Below are positions 1 to 12,164 of a stretch of 64,000 nt of DNA, one piece after another. Position numbers and translations under genes: made by a program. The DNA is from Marsupella aquatica. Taxonomy: Eukaryota > Marchantiophyta. The stretch is from NCBI GenBank assembly GCA_973895155.1, contig OZ316895.1, positions 16,492,001 through 16,556,000 on the forward strand. The letters run 5' to 3'. The notes under the pieces are model-generated. The model was not told the DNA's origin, ran no database searches, and was given only the letters and a program-made list of their open reading frames with translations. Each line of letters begins with the position of its first letter. The stretch's first letter is position 1.

Positions 1-1603
1 GACAATCAGAAGTCTTCAGCCATTCAGGTATCACCTCCATAGCCTGCACAAATAATATAGTAACATCCATTTTATTGAGTAGTGTGGGCCACAATGACCT
101 AAAAAAGTAGGGCTCTAGCTCTAGTTGGGAGGGACTATTATCGCCCACAATGCCCTGGTAACAGACATTAATACATTTACAGGTCAAATCTATTTCTAAT
201 CTGTACTCTTTTTAGTAAAAATAGAGGAAAGTTTGATTGTATTCCTATCCAAATCTTGACTGCTTTCTTCTTGATAAACGCACTGAAATCTACAAGAGAA
301 GAATCAAGAAGGGCACTAAGACAACAGATTTCTGCAAGTTTAGCTTTGGGGGCCCATAGCTTATCCCGTAGGCTCACCGCCCACAATGCATTTCATGATT
401 TTTCTCTTTATAATTTTCAGGGCATCTTTGTGAAAAGAATGTGCAGTCAAGATTTGGAGAGCTCAATCTCAAAATTCTCTTCTACTTTTACAAAAATGAA
501 TAAAAATAAAACTCTATGAGGCCTTTGTTGCCAGGGCGTCATGGGCACTACCTAGTAGTCCCTCGAAACTCGAGCTAAAGCCCTCGTTCTTCTGCGCGGC
601 ATGGGCCCACAATGCCCTAAAAACAGGACGTTACTATATCACGTTGGAAATCGAGTTGGGAACTGGGGGGCTTGAGTGGGGCCGGGTAGGGGAAATGCGC
701 TCGAGAAGGGGGCGGCAGGAGTGCTGTCCGATTCAGTGGATCGACGGCGCAGCAGCAAGAATGCTCCTCGCAGAAGCATAGTGGCGGGAAGGCAATGCGG
801 CCCGCTAGGTCCTGCACTGTCCTGTACTGTGGTACTTCGTACGTGTTGTTCAACGATACGTGGTTTGGTGAGAAGTCACGGTATCGAGACTGCAGTTTTC
901 AGCGACAAAGTTTACTTTAAGAGTCAGTTTTTTTTTTCAATTTCACCAGGTTGATATGGTACCCTACTACGACTGCAGTCCGTATGTCACAGTGCGGACG
1001 GGGTCTGACAGTCAGACAGCAGATGACACCCTGGCTCCCATGTTTTCTGGATTGGGCCGAGATATGATTTCGCTTATTGGGATTTTACTTGTTAAGCAAA
1101 TTTCGTGTGGAGGCAAAAAACAAAGGGGATCGATTGATCGAGAGAGCGAGCGAGCGAGCTATCCTTGTAGTCGGAATTGGTGGGCAGAGTGATGAGTGTC
1201 GAGACAGAGGATTGAGAGAGCGAGCAATGGAGAGAGGGAAGTGTGAATGAAAGTGTAGTGTGTGCATTGGTAGCTCTCTTTTCCGCCTGCTTGCCAGCCC
1301 CATCAATCAATTTCTTCGATGACAAGATCTCTCTCTGGTGTGCAGTTGAGCTGTCTTGTCTGCTGTTCTCTTCTCCCCTTGCGTCTTTCTCAGTGAGGCA
1401 GACTCTTCTCTTCGCTTTCTCTGGGTGTCGTGAGTTTGTTTCTCAGAGCTGGAGAGCTCCGGAATCGGCGAGAGGAAGGGAGTCGAGTGATTTCTCTTGG
1501 ACTGGCGGAGCGGAAGATTGCTGATGTCGAGTGCGCTCAAGTCGTGAGAGCTGGAGGGTTTTGCAATTGCCGCAATTGGGCGTGACGCAGCGGAAGCACA
1601 GCC
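1..1603. other. Upstream and 5' leader region of the PLATZ gene
   Basis: No coding region is convincing here. The first 620 bases hold several copies of a short GCCCACAATGCCCT-like motif. Around 1138-1160 there is a GAGA/GAGC simple repeat. From about 1320 to 1430 the plus strand is rich in CT runs, as plant 5' leaders often are. The PLATZ start codon lies at the end of the region. Transcription start and TATA box could not be placed. Open frames here are short and have no recognisable domain. Confidence 0.5.
85..622 (+). repeat. Four dispersed copies of a short GCCCACAATGCCCT motif
   Basis: Near-identical short motifs occur at about 85-106 (GGGCCACAATGACCTAAAAA), 142-158 (CGCCCACAATGCCCTGG), 378-390 (CGCCCACAATGCA) and 604-622 (GGGCCCACAATGCCCTAAAA). 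All are in the same orientation. The flanks do not align well, so this is either a decayed tandem repeat or a set of short sites. GGCCCA-like sequences occur in some plant promoters, but a regulatory role is only inference. Confidence 0.5.
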
Positions 1604-3693
1604 ATGGTGAGTGAGCTTTGTCACTTTTATGGTGCGTCAGAGTGTATGTAGTGGCCAATTGGTGTGCGATTCAGTGACTTGAGGAATTGAGGATTTGGAG
1701 CCAAATTTACTCAGTGTGGGGAGGAATTGTGGAATGCGGCGATACTTCTCTCGGTGTAGGAGTGAATTGTATGTCATCTTACTGGTTCGGGTCTGCTAAT
1801 GTAGTGGCTACTCCAAATTGAGTCCGCCAAGAAGCTCAGGGGGTGTGGCAGTGTTCTTCGGGGATGATTAGCTCTGAGCGAGGTGATGAGGTGGTTCGGT
1901 GGACTGCATTTCGAGTTAAACCTTTCGAAATTGGCTTGGAGTGTCCCAGCGTTGAGCATTGTAATGTAATCAAGTGCAATTCAGCTCATTAGTGGACATT
2001 CCATTGAAAATGATTTGAAATTATGTGCCATGCAGGTAGGATACGCTCTCTCAGCACTGCCTCAGAAACCAGCATGGCTGGCGGCCTTGCTCAATGAGAA
2101 ATTCTTCGTTTCATGTGCTAAGCATGTCACTCTGAAGAAGAACGAGAGGAACATATTCTGCGTCGATTGCAGTGACAGCATCTGCCAGCACTGCCATCCC
2201 ACACATCGAAGTCATCGTCTCTTGCAGGTATATTATTTGAGCTCGGTGCTGTTCTCAATTCATAGTTTGCTGTCATATAGTTAGTTGATGCGCGGGGCAT
2301 TGCAATTGGAATGCCGTCGTGCAAGCACACCTGTTTGCTTGCCGCTTGTCATCAATTGCCCTTACTTGGGCTGGTTTAAATGCTCCACGGCCTTGACGCG
2401 CGCTTCATTCTCATTGTTGTAGTTCGGTGGATAGTTCTTGTGCTTCTTGACAAGCATCTTGTGCCCTCATATTGTGGGGAAGCCTTCGAGAGTTCCCACT
2501 TGTTGGCCACCTTGGCAATGTGCTCCGACTGATTTCGATTGATGTTGAGAGCCCCAATTGGCGGAGACATCTATGATGTTGGACGTACAATCACTCACGC
2601 ACAGGTGCGCTCCGATCCTTCGGAACTAATTTGCCGATGTTTCTGGCTCCACAGATTCGGCGATATGTGTATCACGATGTCATTCGCCTACTCGATGTCC
2701 AAAAGCTGGTCGACTGCTCCCAAGTGCAGGTACCTGAGCTTCGGTGTACTATACTTGTTTCCGAGGGTGGGAGTTTAGTGCATCATAAACGGTCACTCAA
2801 GTTGTGAGCGCATATTCTTAGGAACATTTGACTCTGCTCAAGTTTTACCCCGGCATTTGTTCTTGCCCCCCAATCCGAACGCAATTTGGCAGTGTGGTAC
2901 CCCTATCAGGCATGTCTATCCTCTGGAGACACCCTTTACGAAACCCTCTGGTCTAGTCGTCACTAGTTCCCCCTCCAATTGCACTTCCAACTCTCCGCCA
3001 AATTGCCATGTTTTGAACGATTGTTGAGCTGAGACTCATCCTGATTTCGATTTTGCAGACATACATAATCAACAGCGCGCGGGTTGTCTTCTTGAATCAA
3101 CGCCCACAACCACGCCCGTCGAAAGGTCTTGGCAATGCGTGCGAAACTTGTGAAAGGAGTCTTCAAGACACATATCGATACTGCTCCGTAGCTTGCAAGG
3201 TACTGCATTTCATGCACTGGCCCTGGATTGCGGTTATGGCCTCTCCCAGCGAGACTTGCGTAATTCCCGTTGGTCTCAGTAATCGGAGTTGCATTTTCCA
3301 CACAATGTCGCTCATAGTATTGGTATCGTCTTGCAGGTCGATGCATTTATTGATCAAGAGAAGGATTTCATGTGTCTCCTCCCGCGGTGTAGTAGCTTGC
3401 CATCTATTGAGAGTTGCTCGCCATCGGAGAGCTTGAAGGGCGGGAAGCTGGATCTAGGGGGTGAGATGTCTCCGACCTCCGTCTTGAGTGATCCTCCAAC
3501 GCGGACTTTGTCATATTCGTCGGGAAGCGAGGGTGTCGGATGCGGCACAGTGACCTCCACAGCGACTACACTTCCCCCGCCCAAGAAGCACAGAAGTAGT
3601 AGACCGTCGGCCATGGTGTCGTCACCGAAGACCGTCATTTTGCCTACAGTTAACAGGAGGAAAGGCACGCCACATAGATCTCCATTTTGTTGA
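1604..3693 (+). CDS. PLATZ-type zinc-finger transcription factor, five coding exons
   Basis: Predicted 255-aa PLATZ protein, a plant-specific zinc-dependent DNA-binding family known to bind A/T-rich DNA and repress transcription. Coding exons: 1604-1606 (ATG only), 2036-2227, 2655-2729, 3059-3199, 3337-3693; all introns are GT-AG and all junctions phase 0. The first finger is C28-x2-H31, C43-x2-C46, C51-x2-C54, H58-x2-H61 with the family signature KKNERNIFC. The next block includes [11 protein letters not shown] and [12 protein letters not shown], then the second Cys cluster C118, C121, C132, C136 in [20 protein letters not shown]. The C-terminus is Ser/Pro-rich and ends with the RRKGxPHRxP motif typical of PLATZ proteins. 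Length fits the family. Oddity: the first intron directly follows the start codon, so exon 1 contributes only Met. That start is chosen because ATG joined to GTA GGA TAC gives an open frame into the domain; an internal Met start is possible but less likely. Confidence 0.93.
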
Positions 3694-4800
3694 GGTCTGG
3701 TGTGCGAATGAGACAAACAAACGAATCCTGACCGCTTCCGAGTAGTTCTGGCGATGCTCTCTACTCTCGAGAGGTGTCATGAAACGTCAGGAGTAAATTA
3801 TATTCAATTCAAATTTTGTAGGCGATGAGGTTGATCTGGGTGCATCGATGATCTCTCAGACAGCAGTTCCGGGCCCTCCCCTCTTCACTTACTGGTCATC
3901 GAGGATCTTGTGCCATCCCGGCAATCAGTTTTTGATATGTAGGCTTAGAGATGCAGCAGGTTCCTCATTCTTTTGGGGAGCTTCTCAGTTTTGATCTCCC
4001 AAGGCCGTTTTTCATGGAGTTGGTCTTTGGAGTCGCGCAAGGGGTTTTTTGATAGTTCTCATTCCGAGATCATTAGACAGACATGTATCAATGTGGGGTG
4101 CTGAGCCCAGTTTTGAAAGTCTTCCGAGAGCAGAATCGTCGAGACTTGGTCGGCATTGCTGAGCTGAGCAGGCGCACTCAGTTCAACCCGGGAGCTGAAC
4201 TTGAATGACCAACTGTGAAGAAGAGAGAGGAGCGAGAGATAGATAGAGAGAAGTGAGAGAGGTCCCAAGTTTTTGCCATGTTATTTGAAGCCAGAGTTTA
4301 TTATACTGTATCAAGAAGCTTGGGACAGGCATCGTAAAGTATTGTCGTCCTGCTCAGGGTGTGTATAACAGAATAAACTCAGCTTTGCCGATTTTGATGA
4401 AAGATGTCATTGCCTGTGATCATTCTCGTTGGAGATCGGAAATATATGAGATGCAAATCGCAGATTGTGATGCAGACGTTTGTTCCAATGTACCGTAGAG
4501 ATAGCTCACAGCGGACGAGTCATTTTCCAATTTTCATTGTTGTGTCGATAAAACTTCGCGGCAATGCGTAACTGACGCAACTTGTCGAGATCAATGTTTC
4601 ATTGTGTGGAGGTGAAGCTGATTGGTTTCGATGTACTAAATGAAAGCGGTGCACAAAATTGACAGCTTGTTCAAGTGCACCTTGTCTCAGTCTAGTTGCA
4701 AGCCCTTGTATTGGTCGTGATTTTGCCATTGCTGGTATGGATCACGCACCTCATGCCGAGTACTTCGTTGAGATAGACGATCTATAGTAGCGACATCGTT
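3694..4800. other. 3' flank of the PLATZ gene, no further gene seen
   Basis: Probably contains the PLATZ 3' untranslated region; an AATAAA-type signal occurs near 4372. A purine-rich GA stretch lies at about 4212-4262. No coding domain was recognised on either strand. Confidence 0.4.
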
Positions 4801-4830
4801 GTCCCAGGAAGTCCCAGGAAGTCCCAGGAA
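4801..4830. repeat. Three perfect 10-bp tandem units (GTCCCAGGAA)
   Basis: Three head-to-tail copies of GTCCCAGGAA are directly visible, followed by TTC. Short minisatellite, no known function. Confidence 0.9.
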
Positions 4831-4914
4831 TTCTAATCGGAGGCTTGTCCTCGGTATTTGTTTTACTGGCATCACACTCGACCGCTGGGCCGCTGGGGTC
4901 CTCTTCTGGGTAGA

Positions 4915-5253
4915 ACTTTCATCTTGCGGAGTCTGTGTGTCGCGTCCTTATTTGGTCTCGATACCGCTTCCATAGTAGCTGTCACGGGTATGGATTCCAA
5001 CAGTGGGATGAATTACACTGGACTGGTGGGGTCTCCTGTTTTGAATCTGTTTGTCCCGTCATTATTTTGGTCTCGACACCGCATACATCGTAGCTCTCCC
5101 AGGTGTGGATTCCAAGAGCGGGACTCATTCTATGGTCGGAAACTCGGAATACCGCATCCATCGCAGCTGTCCCGGTATGGATTCCAAGAGCCGGAATGAA
5201 GAATTGCAGAAATCATTCGTAGCTTTCCCGGGTATGGATTCCAGAGCGGGATG
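4915..5253 (+). repeat. Imperfect tandem repeat of about four units
   Basis: Four diverged units share the core GTAGCT.TCCCGGGTATGGATTCCA followed by AGCGGGA. Cores lie near 4974, 5090, 5174 and 5218. The first two units are longer and share upstream text containing TTTGGTCTCGA.ACCGC. Units differ by small indels, so the array is old. Frames read through part of it but show no domain. Confidence 0.75.
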
Positions 5254-6646
5254 ATTACTTGCAGAAAATGAAGGTGATCTTGAGTGGGTTTAAGTTGGCA
5301 TGTAGCAGCTTTTCCTTTTCTTCACTTCGTATCATTATTCTAATATTTGATCTATGCTGTGAAATGCTCAAGAGATTGAATCCAGATCTGAGAATGGCAT
5401 GAGATTGTAAACCATTGTGGGAGAGACAATCTCCAGCATCATGGCACCCCCGAATTTTATTCGTGCCACACTAAGTTGTTGGACGCAGAGATGTTTTGAG
5501 CTCGAGTTTTGTTCGACGCCGCCCCTGTTTCCTTACAAGGATATGAGTGAAATTTACCTGTGAAACTTCGATAATCTCCCAATTACGAGCTAATAGGATC
5601 GATTTCCTGATCTACAGCGCAATGATGTTCTGGCGACAGTAGATCGAGGGAGAGATTTCTGGGATCCTGACAATGTGCAGTTTCCTGTTGTACTATACTT
5701 CCCTTTATGGCTGTCCACCTACTGAGGCCAGAGAGGCTCAGACTCAGACTCTCAGAGTCACCACCCTAACCTACAAATCACTCCATGGCAGGAAGTTGCA
5801 ACGTATCTAACAGAGCGACGCGGTCCCTGACTGTCGTACGTTCGGTCTCCGTTTTCCCTCCAATTTCTCTAATAAACAACTCATGTCCCCGGGCGAGACG
5901 CGTGAGGATCATGCTCATGCCTCTGCTCTTTCAGCACGCAAGTACGGCTCCATCCATTAATAAAAGCCGTCTCCCATCCAAGGGATTCCAAGCTCTTGTC
6001 TGGATGTGGTTCCTCATTCACCTCCGCAGTGTCCGTCTTGCAGCACGACGAATCAATGAAAGCTGTCATGAATCGTCATGAATCCTGCTCAGGCTTCTGC
6101 AAGACTGCAACTCCGCTCTCCCCACTTCCCACCTCTCGTCGACCCAGTTCCCCGTCCGTATCCAGAGCCCCATGTTACCTGCTGTGACCACCATCGGCTC
6201 TGCTGCCTTCCGAGCAACACACACTGTTCATATCCACGAGCGAATTCAATTCCATCACATACTGTAGCTTCCAGATTTCCAGTCCTGTCACACTTTCTTG
6301 CAGTCCGAACTCCGAGCGAGGGCAACCTACGCCGTGGAGTTACAGCTCCATGGAGTTCCATCACCTCTGTCTCTCGTCTCCCTCCTTCAGGACGGGATTG
6401 AACGAGGATCGAAAAGGTTCCAACTTCCCATTCTTCAGTCGCCGTCGCGAGAGGCTGTGCCGCCATCGCCAAGAAGATACAACTGAGTGAGTACCCGAGG
6501 GGTCCTTAGGGTTAGGGTTCTCAGTTCGACTGCGCTCCGATAGTACAGTCCACTGTCTAAGTGCAGAGTGGATATCTGCATCCATTGGATAAATGCAGGC
6601 TGGTCATGTACTCCTGTAACATTAGGGAGCCATTAGGGAGAGATAT
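5254..6646. other. Intergenic region with one unassigned minus-strand ORF
   Basis: No recognised gene. A GC-rich open frame on the minus strand (6466 down to 6089, ATG start, 125 codons) has no domain I recognise; it could be an exon or chance. Two TTAGGG-type units (TTAGGGTTAGGGTT) sit at 6506-6519, a very short telomere-like tract. Confidence 0.35.
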
Positions 6647-6806
6647 GCTTAGTAGACCCCCTTTTGTAAAAAGTTTCCTTAATCAACCCCCTTGATACTT
6701 TTCCCCAATCTGGACGATTGATGGACCATTCAATCTCAGATCTGGACCGTTGATGGACCTCAGGGGGTCAATCAAGTAACAAGTTTCATTTGGGGGTAGA
6801 TCAAGC
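6647..6806. repeat. Small imperfect inverted repeat, foldback/MITE-like
   Basis: The left arm (about 6647-6695) aligns imperfectly with the reverse complement of about 6755-6806; both carry the order GCTT, ACCCCC, AAxTTxxTTA, TCAACCCCCT-like. The centre has two direct copies of a CTGGAC.GTTGATGGACC segment. Target duplications were not identified. A degenerate MITE is likely. Confidence 0.45.
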
Positions 6807-6835
6807 AAATACCTCTATATTAGGGGGTTTCTAAT

Positions 6836-6914
6836 ATGGGGAGTCATAGGTGTTCCCATGAGGTTACAATTTTCAAATAATTATGGGGAGTCATAGGTGT
6901 TCCCAGGAGGTTAC
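6836..6914 (+). repeat. 47-bp-period direct duplication beside copia A
   Basis: The text ATGGGGAGTCATAGGTGTTC and the following CCCA-GAGGTTAC occur at 6836-6867 and again from 6883 to the edge of copia A. The second copy contains the ACCAT target site, so the duplication probably predates the insertion. Confidence 0.75.
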
Positions 6915-6917
6915 CAT

Positions 6918-7183
6918 TGTAGAAATTTCTCATGTATATGATTAGTCCCTTAAGAGCGGGAAATTAAATACAATTATGATCAGTAGATCATTAGAGTGCG
7001 GGGAGAGAAGAGTGTAATGGTTGGACAGGAGATGCCTAGCAGGACCTGAAGTGTGTCTAGAAGAACAAACAAAGTAGCATCCACTTGGTTCCTAATATAG
7101 CCAGGCAGCCCACCTTAATATAAGGGAACCTGAGTACCCTCATTAATCACCAAAGTCAGCGAGATTAATGTTAGCTTCCAACA
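6918..7183 (-). repeat. 3' LTR of copia element A
   Basis: 266 bp, alignable end to end with 11881-12159. On the plus strand it begins TGTAGAAATTTCTC and ends CTTCCAACA. It follows the target duplication ACCAT at 6913-6917. Confidence 0.9.
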
Positions 7184-7197
7184 CCCCCTCTCAAGCT
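7184..7197 (-). other. Polypurine tract of copia A
   Basis: Immediately inside the 3' LTR the minus strand reads GCTTGAGAGGGGG before TGTTGGAAG. This is the expected place and composition for the plus-strand primer of reverse transcription. Confidence 0.75.
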
Positions 7198-7326
7198 GGG
7201 CTCTGAAAAGATCAGGGTATCTGAGTCAGGATATGAGCCTCCTGGGTAGGACTGGTGGAAGACAAATGTTTTAGTGGAAGATAGTTTCACCATGGGAATT
7301 CCAAGTGAATTCAAGATGATGTATTA

Positions 7327-10300
7327 TCACATTGTAAGTGAATATAACTTGATCATTGCAGTATCCTTTGCTGACCTCATTCCAATTGCTTTCCCGTGTT
7401 GTTCAAACTTGATTCTAGGTAGAACTTTTGTCAGAATATCTACTGGTTGTTCATGAGTCGAAACATGCTTAACAGACAGTTCACCGGCAAGTACTCTTTC
7501 TTGGATGAAATGGTGATGGATCTCCAGGTGCTCCGTCCTCCTATGAAAAACCGGATTCTTGGCAAATTTCAGTTTGCTGATGTTACCGCAATTTAAGTGC
7601 ACATCTTGCTAGTAAGTAGTGAGCGGTTGAGAGATCAGAAGCGATTGTAGCATCCTTGCACCGTATGCTCACAGGTGTGATTGCTCGTTGCTGTAGCTCT
7701 TTGATCAAACGTTTAAGGTAAACACCTTCCTGAGCCCTGTCTGACAGTGCCTGGTATTCAACTTAATACTCCATGTAATTGGACCAGATGCAAGAGTGAA
7801 CAAGTACCCACCTGTTGACCTTCTAGCTACTGTCTGAGCACAAGTTTTGCCAATCAGAGTCCGTGAACCCTTGTAAGTCACTGTTGGGACATGCTTGAAA
7901 GAATATCCCCAAATCAGCAGTGTTGTTGATGTACCTGAGAATGTGGGTTGATGCGTCCCAATGGCCCTGCGCAAGTTGGGACATGAATCAACTAACAAGT
8001 CAAACTGCATAGGAAAGATCTGGTCTCATACTAGTCAAATAGATGAGCTTACCAACTAGTTGGCAATACGGAGTTGAGTCGATGTCACTGGTTCCAGTCT
8101 CAGCTGAGAATGTGAGGGTTTCTTGAAGTGGAGTTTTTGTTGGCCTGCATTCCTCCATATTATAATCTTGAAGCAGTTGCTTTGAGTACTCAGTTTGATG
8201 CATGAGAATTCCATGACTGGTGATCGAGAAGTCTACCCAAGATATGTTTTCACTGCCCCTAGATCTTTCATCTCACAATTAGCACTGAGTTTTGACTTGA
8301 GATCTTTGATCAGTGCTGTACTAGTGCTGGTAATGAGAAGATCGTCAACCAACAACAATATCACTACTAATTCACCATCCTTCTTGCCTAAGTAAAGATT
8401 TGGATCCAATGAGCTTTGTTCACAGCCAATGGAATGGAGAAAAGAATCTACTTCAACATACCATGCTTGTGGACTCTGCTTGAGTCCATATATGGATTTA
8501 AGGAGACGACACACAAGTTTCTCCTTGCCTTGGACTTCAAACCAGCTGGTTGATTCATGAATATGGTTTCTTATAGAGTACCATTCAGAAAAGCTTTTAT
8601 TACGTCCATTTGAGAGATTGGTCATCCATATGCAACTGCCATTGCCACTATTAATCTTACTATGGACCATCTAAGTTACAACTGGAGCAAATGTCACCTC
8701 AAAATCTAGTCTAGGTCTTTCCTCGTTCCCCCTTGCCACTACTCTGACTTTGGGTCAGACTTTTCTAGCATGGTCTACTTTGTCTCTCAGTACCCACGCT
8801 GGGAGAGAGAGGTTTTTGACGGTCTGGAAGCTCAACCAGTTCCCAAGTGCTATTGCATTCATGGGCATCCATTTCTGATTTCATTGTGGCTGACCATTCC
8901 CTATCCTGATTTGCATCTTCAAAGTAGATGTCATTTGAGCCCGCAATTGAGGAGTCAGCTAGTAGAGAATAGCAAGATCCTGGTATGGGGATGCTATGTA
9001 CATGTGGTGACCCAAGAAATGATGATTATTTGACCTTATATGTGTTGATAGTGATCAAGGTGGTGGTAGCAGTTTGAACCTTCGTAATCTGGTAAATTGC
9101 AATGGAGCCAATGTTTCTGTGGTCTACTGAGGTGGCTTCGATGCTCCTTGCTCATATGGATGATTGTCTTCGGAGTTGCTATCTTTGTTGAGTCCCATGT
9201 TGTCTTGATTGAGCATTGAATTCCCCTCTTGAGGGATAGTGGATCCCTCAATGATGGGAGAGAAAGATGGAGTCAACGACGGTTGATTATTGTCAAAGGG
9301 AACATGTCAAAGAGGCTGATCGACAAAGTGGGTTCAGGAGAGCAATCCCCAGATTGCGATCGTCAAACACTACATTAATTGTGGCTAATGAGTATTCGTT
9401 TATGGACTAGATTGAAGCATTGATAGGCCTGGTCATCATACCCTACCAAGATGGATCAAATGGACCTTGTACCTAGTTTTTGACATAAGTGTGAAGGGAC
9501 ATAAACATATGTTGTACAACCAATGGCTCGAAGGTGCTTGAGAGAGGGTTTCACATTGAAAAGAGCTTTCTAGGGGGTACTTGCATTTAGTGCCCCTGTG
9601 TTGCAATGGTTGTTGATATAATTGATGGTGCCAACCAATTCTCCCTAGCGAAAGGCACAAATATTTGATCCAATGGCCAAACTTTGCACAATTTTGAGAA
9701 GGGTGCAATTGTTGTGTTTTGCCATGCCATTTTGGTGAGGGGTGTAGGCAAGTATCAGTTTTTGGCGGACGTTGTGGTGAATCAAGTATTGAGTGAAGGA
9801 GTGAGATAGAAACTCACCACCCCAATTGCTTTGAAGATAGGAAATTTTATGAGAGAAATGGTTTTTGAGTTGAGCTTTAAAGGCTTTGAAAGTATCAAAA
9901 GCCTCAGCTTTTGATTTGAGCAAGTAGACCCAAGAGTGCCTTGAATAATCATCTATGAGAGTCATGATATATAGATGACCATGATTGTAGCAATTGTAAG
10001 AGGCCCACACAAATTGGTGGAGTTGAAGGGGCCAAGTTGACCGATGGCTGGACGCCTTAGGAATGTTCTGTTGATGTTGCCTTGCTTGTACATATATATT
10101 GCAGACATGTGTAAATAAGGATATGATGGGAGTTCCATCAAGAAGATTATTCTTGCTCATGTATTTGAGGCGCTAAGGACTAGAGTGACCAGACCACTTG
10201 TGCCTGAGCTTGCAGGTTGATTGTGGCATGGGCCCGGACTGAATCAAGCTGCATGCAATGGCCGGATACACTATGATGCTTGATGAGCCAGCCTGTGTTG

Positions 10301-11850
10301 TAAGATTGAGTGGTATCAATCGTGGGACACTGCGGTAAGTCAAGACCATATAGTCTACTATAAGGGTCTCAAAATTCTTTGAGAATGATCCAATACAGTC
10401 TACTGTAAAGGTCTCAAAAGCCTTTGAGAAAGATCTCAAATGGTTTTTGATAATCCATTATGTAGCAACGATCCGAGTTGAATACAGAACTGTATGACCT
10501 TTATCGGTAAGCTTCTATCTATTGATAGCAAGTTCTTAGTTACTCCCGGCATGCACAAAACATCAGAAAGAACTTTAATTCTGGAGATCTTGATGTGGCC
10601 AATGCCTAGCGCAGGCATCTTGGTTCCACTTGCAGTGAGAACATTGGTACCGTTGGACTTAATGTTGCTGAGCTTGGAGAACAACTTCTTATCACGACTG
10701 ATATGAGTAGCAGCTCCTAAATCTAGAACCCTGGATTGTGCTTTGCTGGAGCTTCTTGGTTTGAATTTGTTCACCATAGGCTCTATATATAGTACTAGGT
10801 GCAGACTTAGACTTGCTACTCTCACCTTTGTCAGGGTCGTCATTGCCCAAGTTAGTTCCTTCAGTGGCAAGATAGGACTTTGGCGCTAGATCCTTCAGAT
10901 CCTTCATCTTCAGGTGCATGTCACAAAGTTGATTGACCGTCATGTTCTTGACTTTATTGCTGATTTCCTTGATGTAGCAGTCTGATTCTGTGCGACCATG
11001 CTTGCCATAGTAGTTGCAGCTGTTGTCGCCACGACCGATTCCTCGTCCACGGGCACCCCTTCCTCATCCTGTGCTGGGTCAATGTTGGTAGGTTAATAGA
11101 TTGACATCATATGATTCATGACGAGGGTTGCGTCACACCTCTTCAGCTTGGAGGAGTTTTCCAGATCTGCAAAAGTGACATTTTGTGTCTTTTGAGCACA
11201 ATATACCATAAACAGACTTGAAAGTACCCAACTTTTGGGTAAATTTTTGAGAACAATCTGAATTAGTTCGTTATTGGGAATCTCCTTTTCTACAAGTCCA
11301 AGCTCCATGATGTGTCAGTCAATTTTCTTCAAGTAGTCTTCTACACAGATAACTTCCATCATCTTAATATATAGTCAACAAGAAAAAACTTTAGATCAAG
11401 TATTCTCTGCAAGGGTGATGGCTTGTACTTTCTCTTGAGTGTTGCTCGGAGCCTATCAAGGTCAGTACGCAGTCGACCCACATACAGTAGGATAATAGAT
11501 GATGTTACCATCTTGGTAATAATGATTATTATCCACTCCTTGTGCTTTTCAAAGTTGGGGTTGGCTGCACCTAGGACACCAATGGTGATCCCACTGCTCG
11601 TGGATGCTCTAGGTGATGAAGATCCCGAGGCTTGCTAAGTGCCGGTTCCATTGCTCATAGATGCTCTAGACGATGAAGATCCCAAGGTCTGTTGGCTACC
11701 AGTTACATTGCCTCCATGGGTCGCATGATCAACAACGTACCACAGATCCTTCTCCCTTAAGATCTGTTCAAGAATGAACACCCACATTGTGTAGTTTTGG
11801 GCACCAACAAGCTTGTCACTATTTGAGAAAGTGATCTTGGTGACGTCCAA
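7327..11850 (-). pseudogene. Decayed copia gag-pol polyprotein (element A)
   Basis: Fragments in several frames, read on the minus strand in order. Gag start near 11850 (MDVTKITFSNSDKLVG, NYTMW) and a second gag piece 11308-11093. Protease at 10870-10436 with DLGAATH in place of the usual D-S-G. Integrase core at 10160-9645 with LIDDYSRHSWVYLL, then a damaged SNWGGEF for SDNGGEF and a damaged NGMAKHNN. Reverse transcriptase at 8670-8000 with YGLKQSPQAWY, LVDDLLI in place of YVDD, and MRPDLSYAV. RNase H pieces at 8010-7705 (RRSTGGYLFTL) and 7602-7327 (EIHHHFIQERV). Frameshifts and missing catalytic residues mean it cannot be autonomous. Confidence 0.88.
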
Positions 11851-11866
11851 AGTCTAAAGAAGCCTA

Positions 11867-11880
11867 AGGCTCTCATACCA
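11867..11880 (-). other. tRNA primer-binding site of copia A
   Basis: Directly next to the 5' LTR the minus strand reads TGGTATGAGAGCC, one change from TGGTATCAGAGC, the site plant copia elements use for initiator Met tRNA priming. Confidence 0.8.
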
Positions 11881-12159
11881 TGTAGAAATTTCTCATGTAT
11901 ATGATTAGTCCCTTAAGAGCGGGAAGTTAAATACAATTCTAATCAGCCGATTGATGCTGCCTTAGAGAGAGAGCACAGAGATAAGGGTGTCCTGGCTGGA
12001 CAAGAGATGCCTAGCAGGACTCGAAGTGTGTCCAAAAGAACAAACAAAATAGCATGCACTCGGTTCTTAATATAACCAGGCAACCCACCTTAATGTAAGG
12101 GAGCCTGATATCCTAATTAATCACTGAAGTTAGCGAGATTTACCTGCTAACTTCCAACA
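11881..12159 (-). repeat. 5' LTR of copia element A
   Basis: 279 bp, starts TGTAGAAATTTCTC and ends CTTCCAACA on the plus strand, followed by the target duplication ACCAT at 12160-12164. Diverged from the left LTR by many substitutions and an indel near 11960-11990. Confidence 0.9.
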
Positions 12160-12164
12160 ACCAT

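Larger units (their letters stand above)
6918..12159 (-). mobile_element. Copia element A: old, complete but decayed Ty1/copia LTR retrotransposon
   Basis: Two related LTRs (6918-7183 and 11881-12159) enclose a decayed gag-pol in minus orientation. The element is flanked by the 5-bp direct repeat ACCAT (6913-6917 and 12160-12164). Read on the minus strand the LTRs start TGTTGGAAG and end CTACA. A primer-binding site abuts the right (5') LTR and a polypurine tract abuts the left (3') LTR. Domain order gag, protease, integrase, RT, RNase H identifies copia. The two LTRs differ at many positions including indels, so insertion is old, in keeping with the many frame breaks. Confidence 0.9.

Noticed and set aside
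4915-5253. Repeat protein coded by the tandem units
   Set aside because: Units differ by indels that shift the frame, and the reading frame is not kept between units.
6506-6519. Telomere-like TTAGGG repeat
   Set aside because: Only two units plus two bases; expected by chance in a window of this size.
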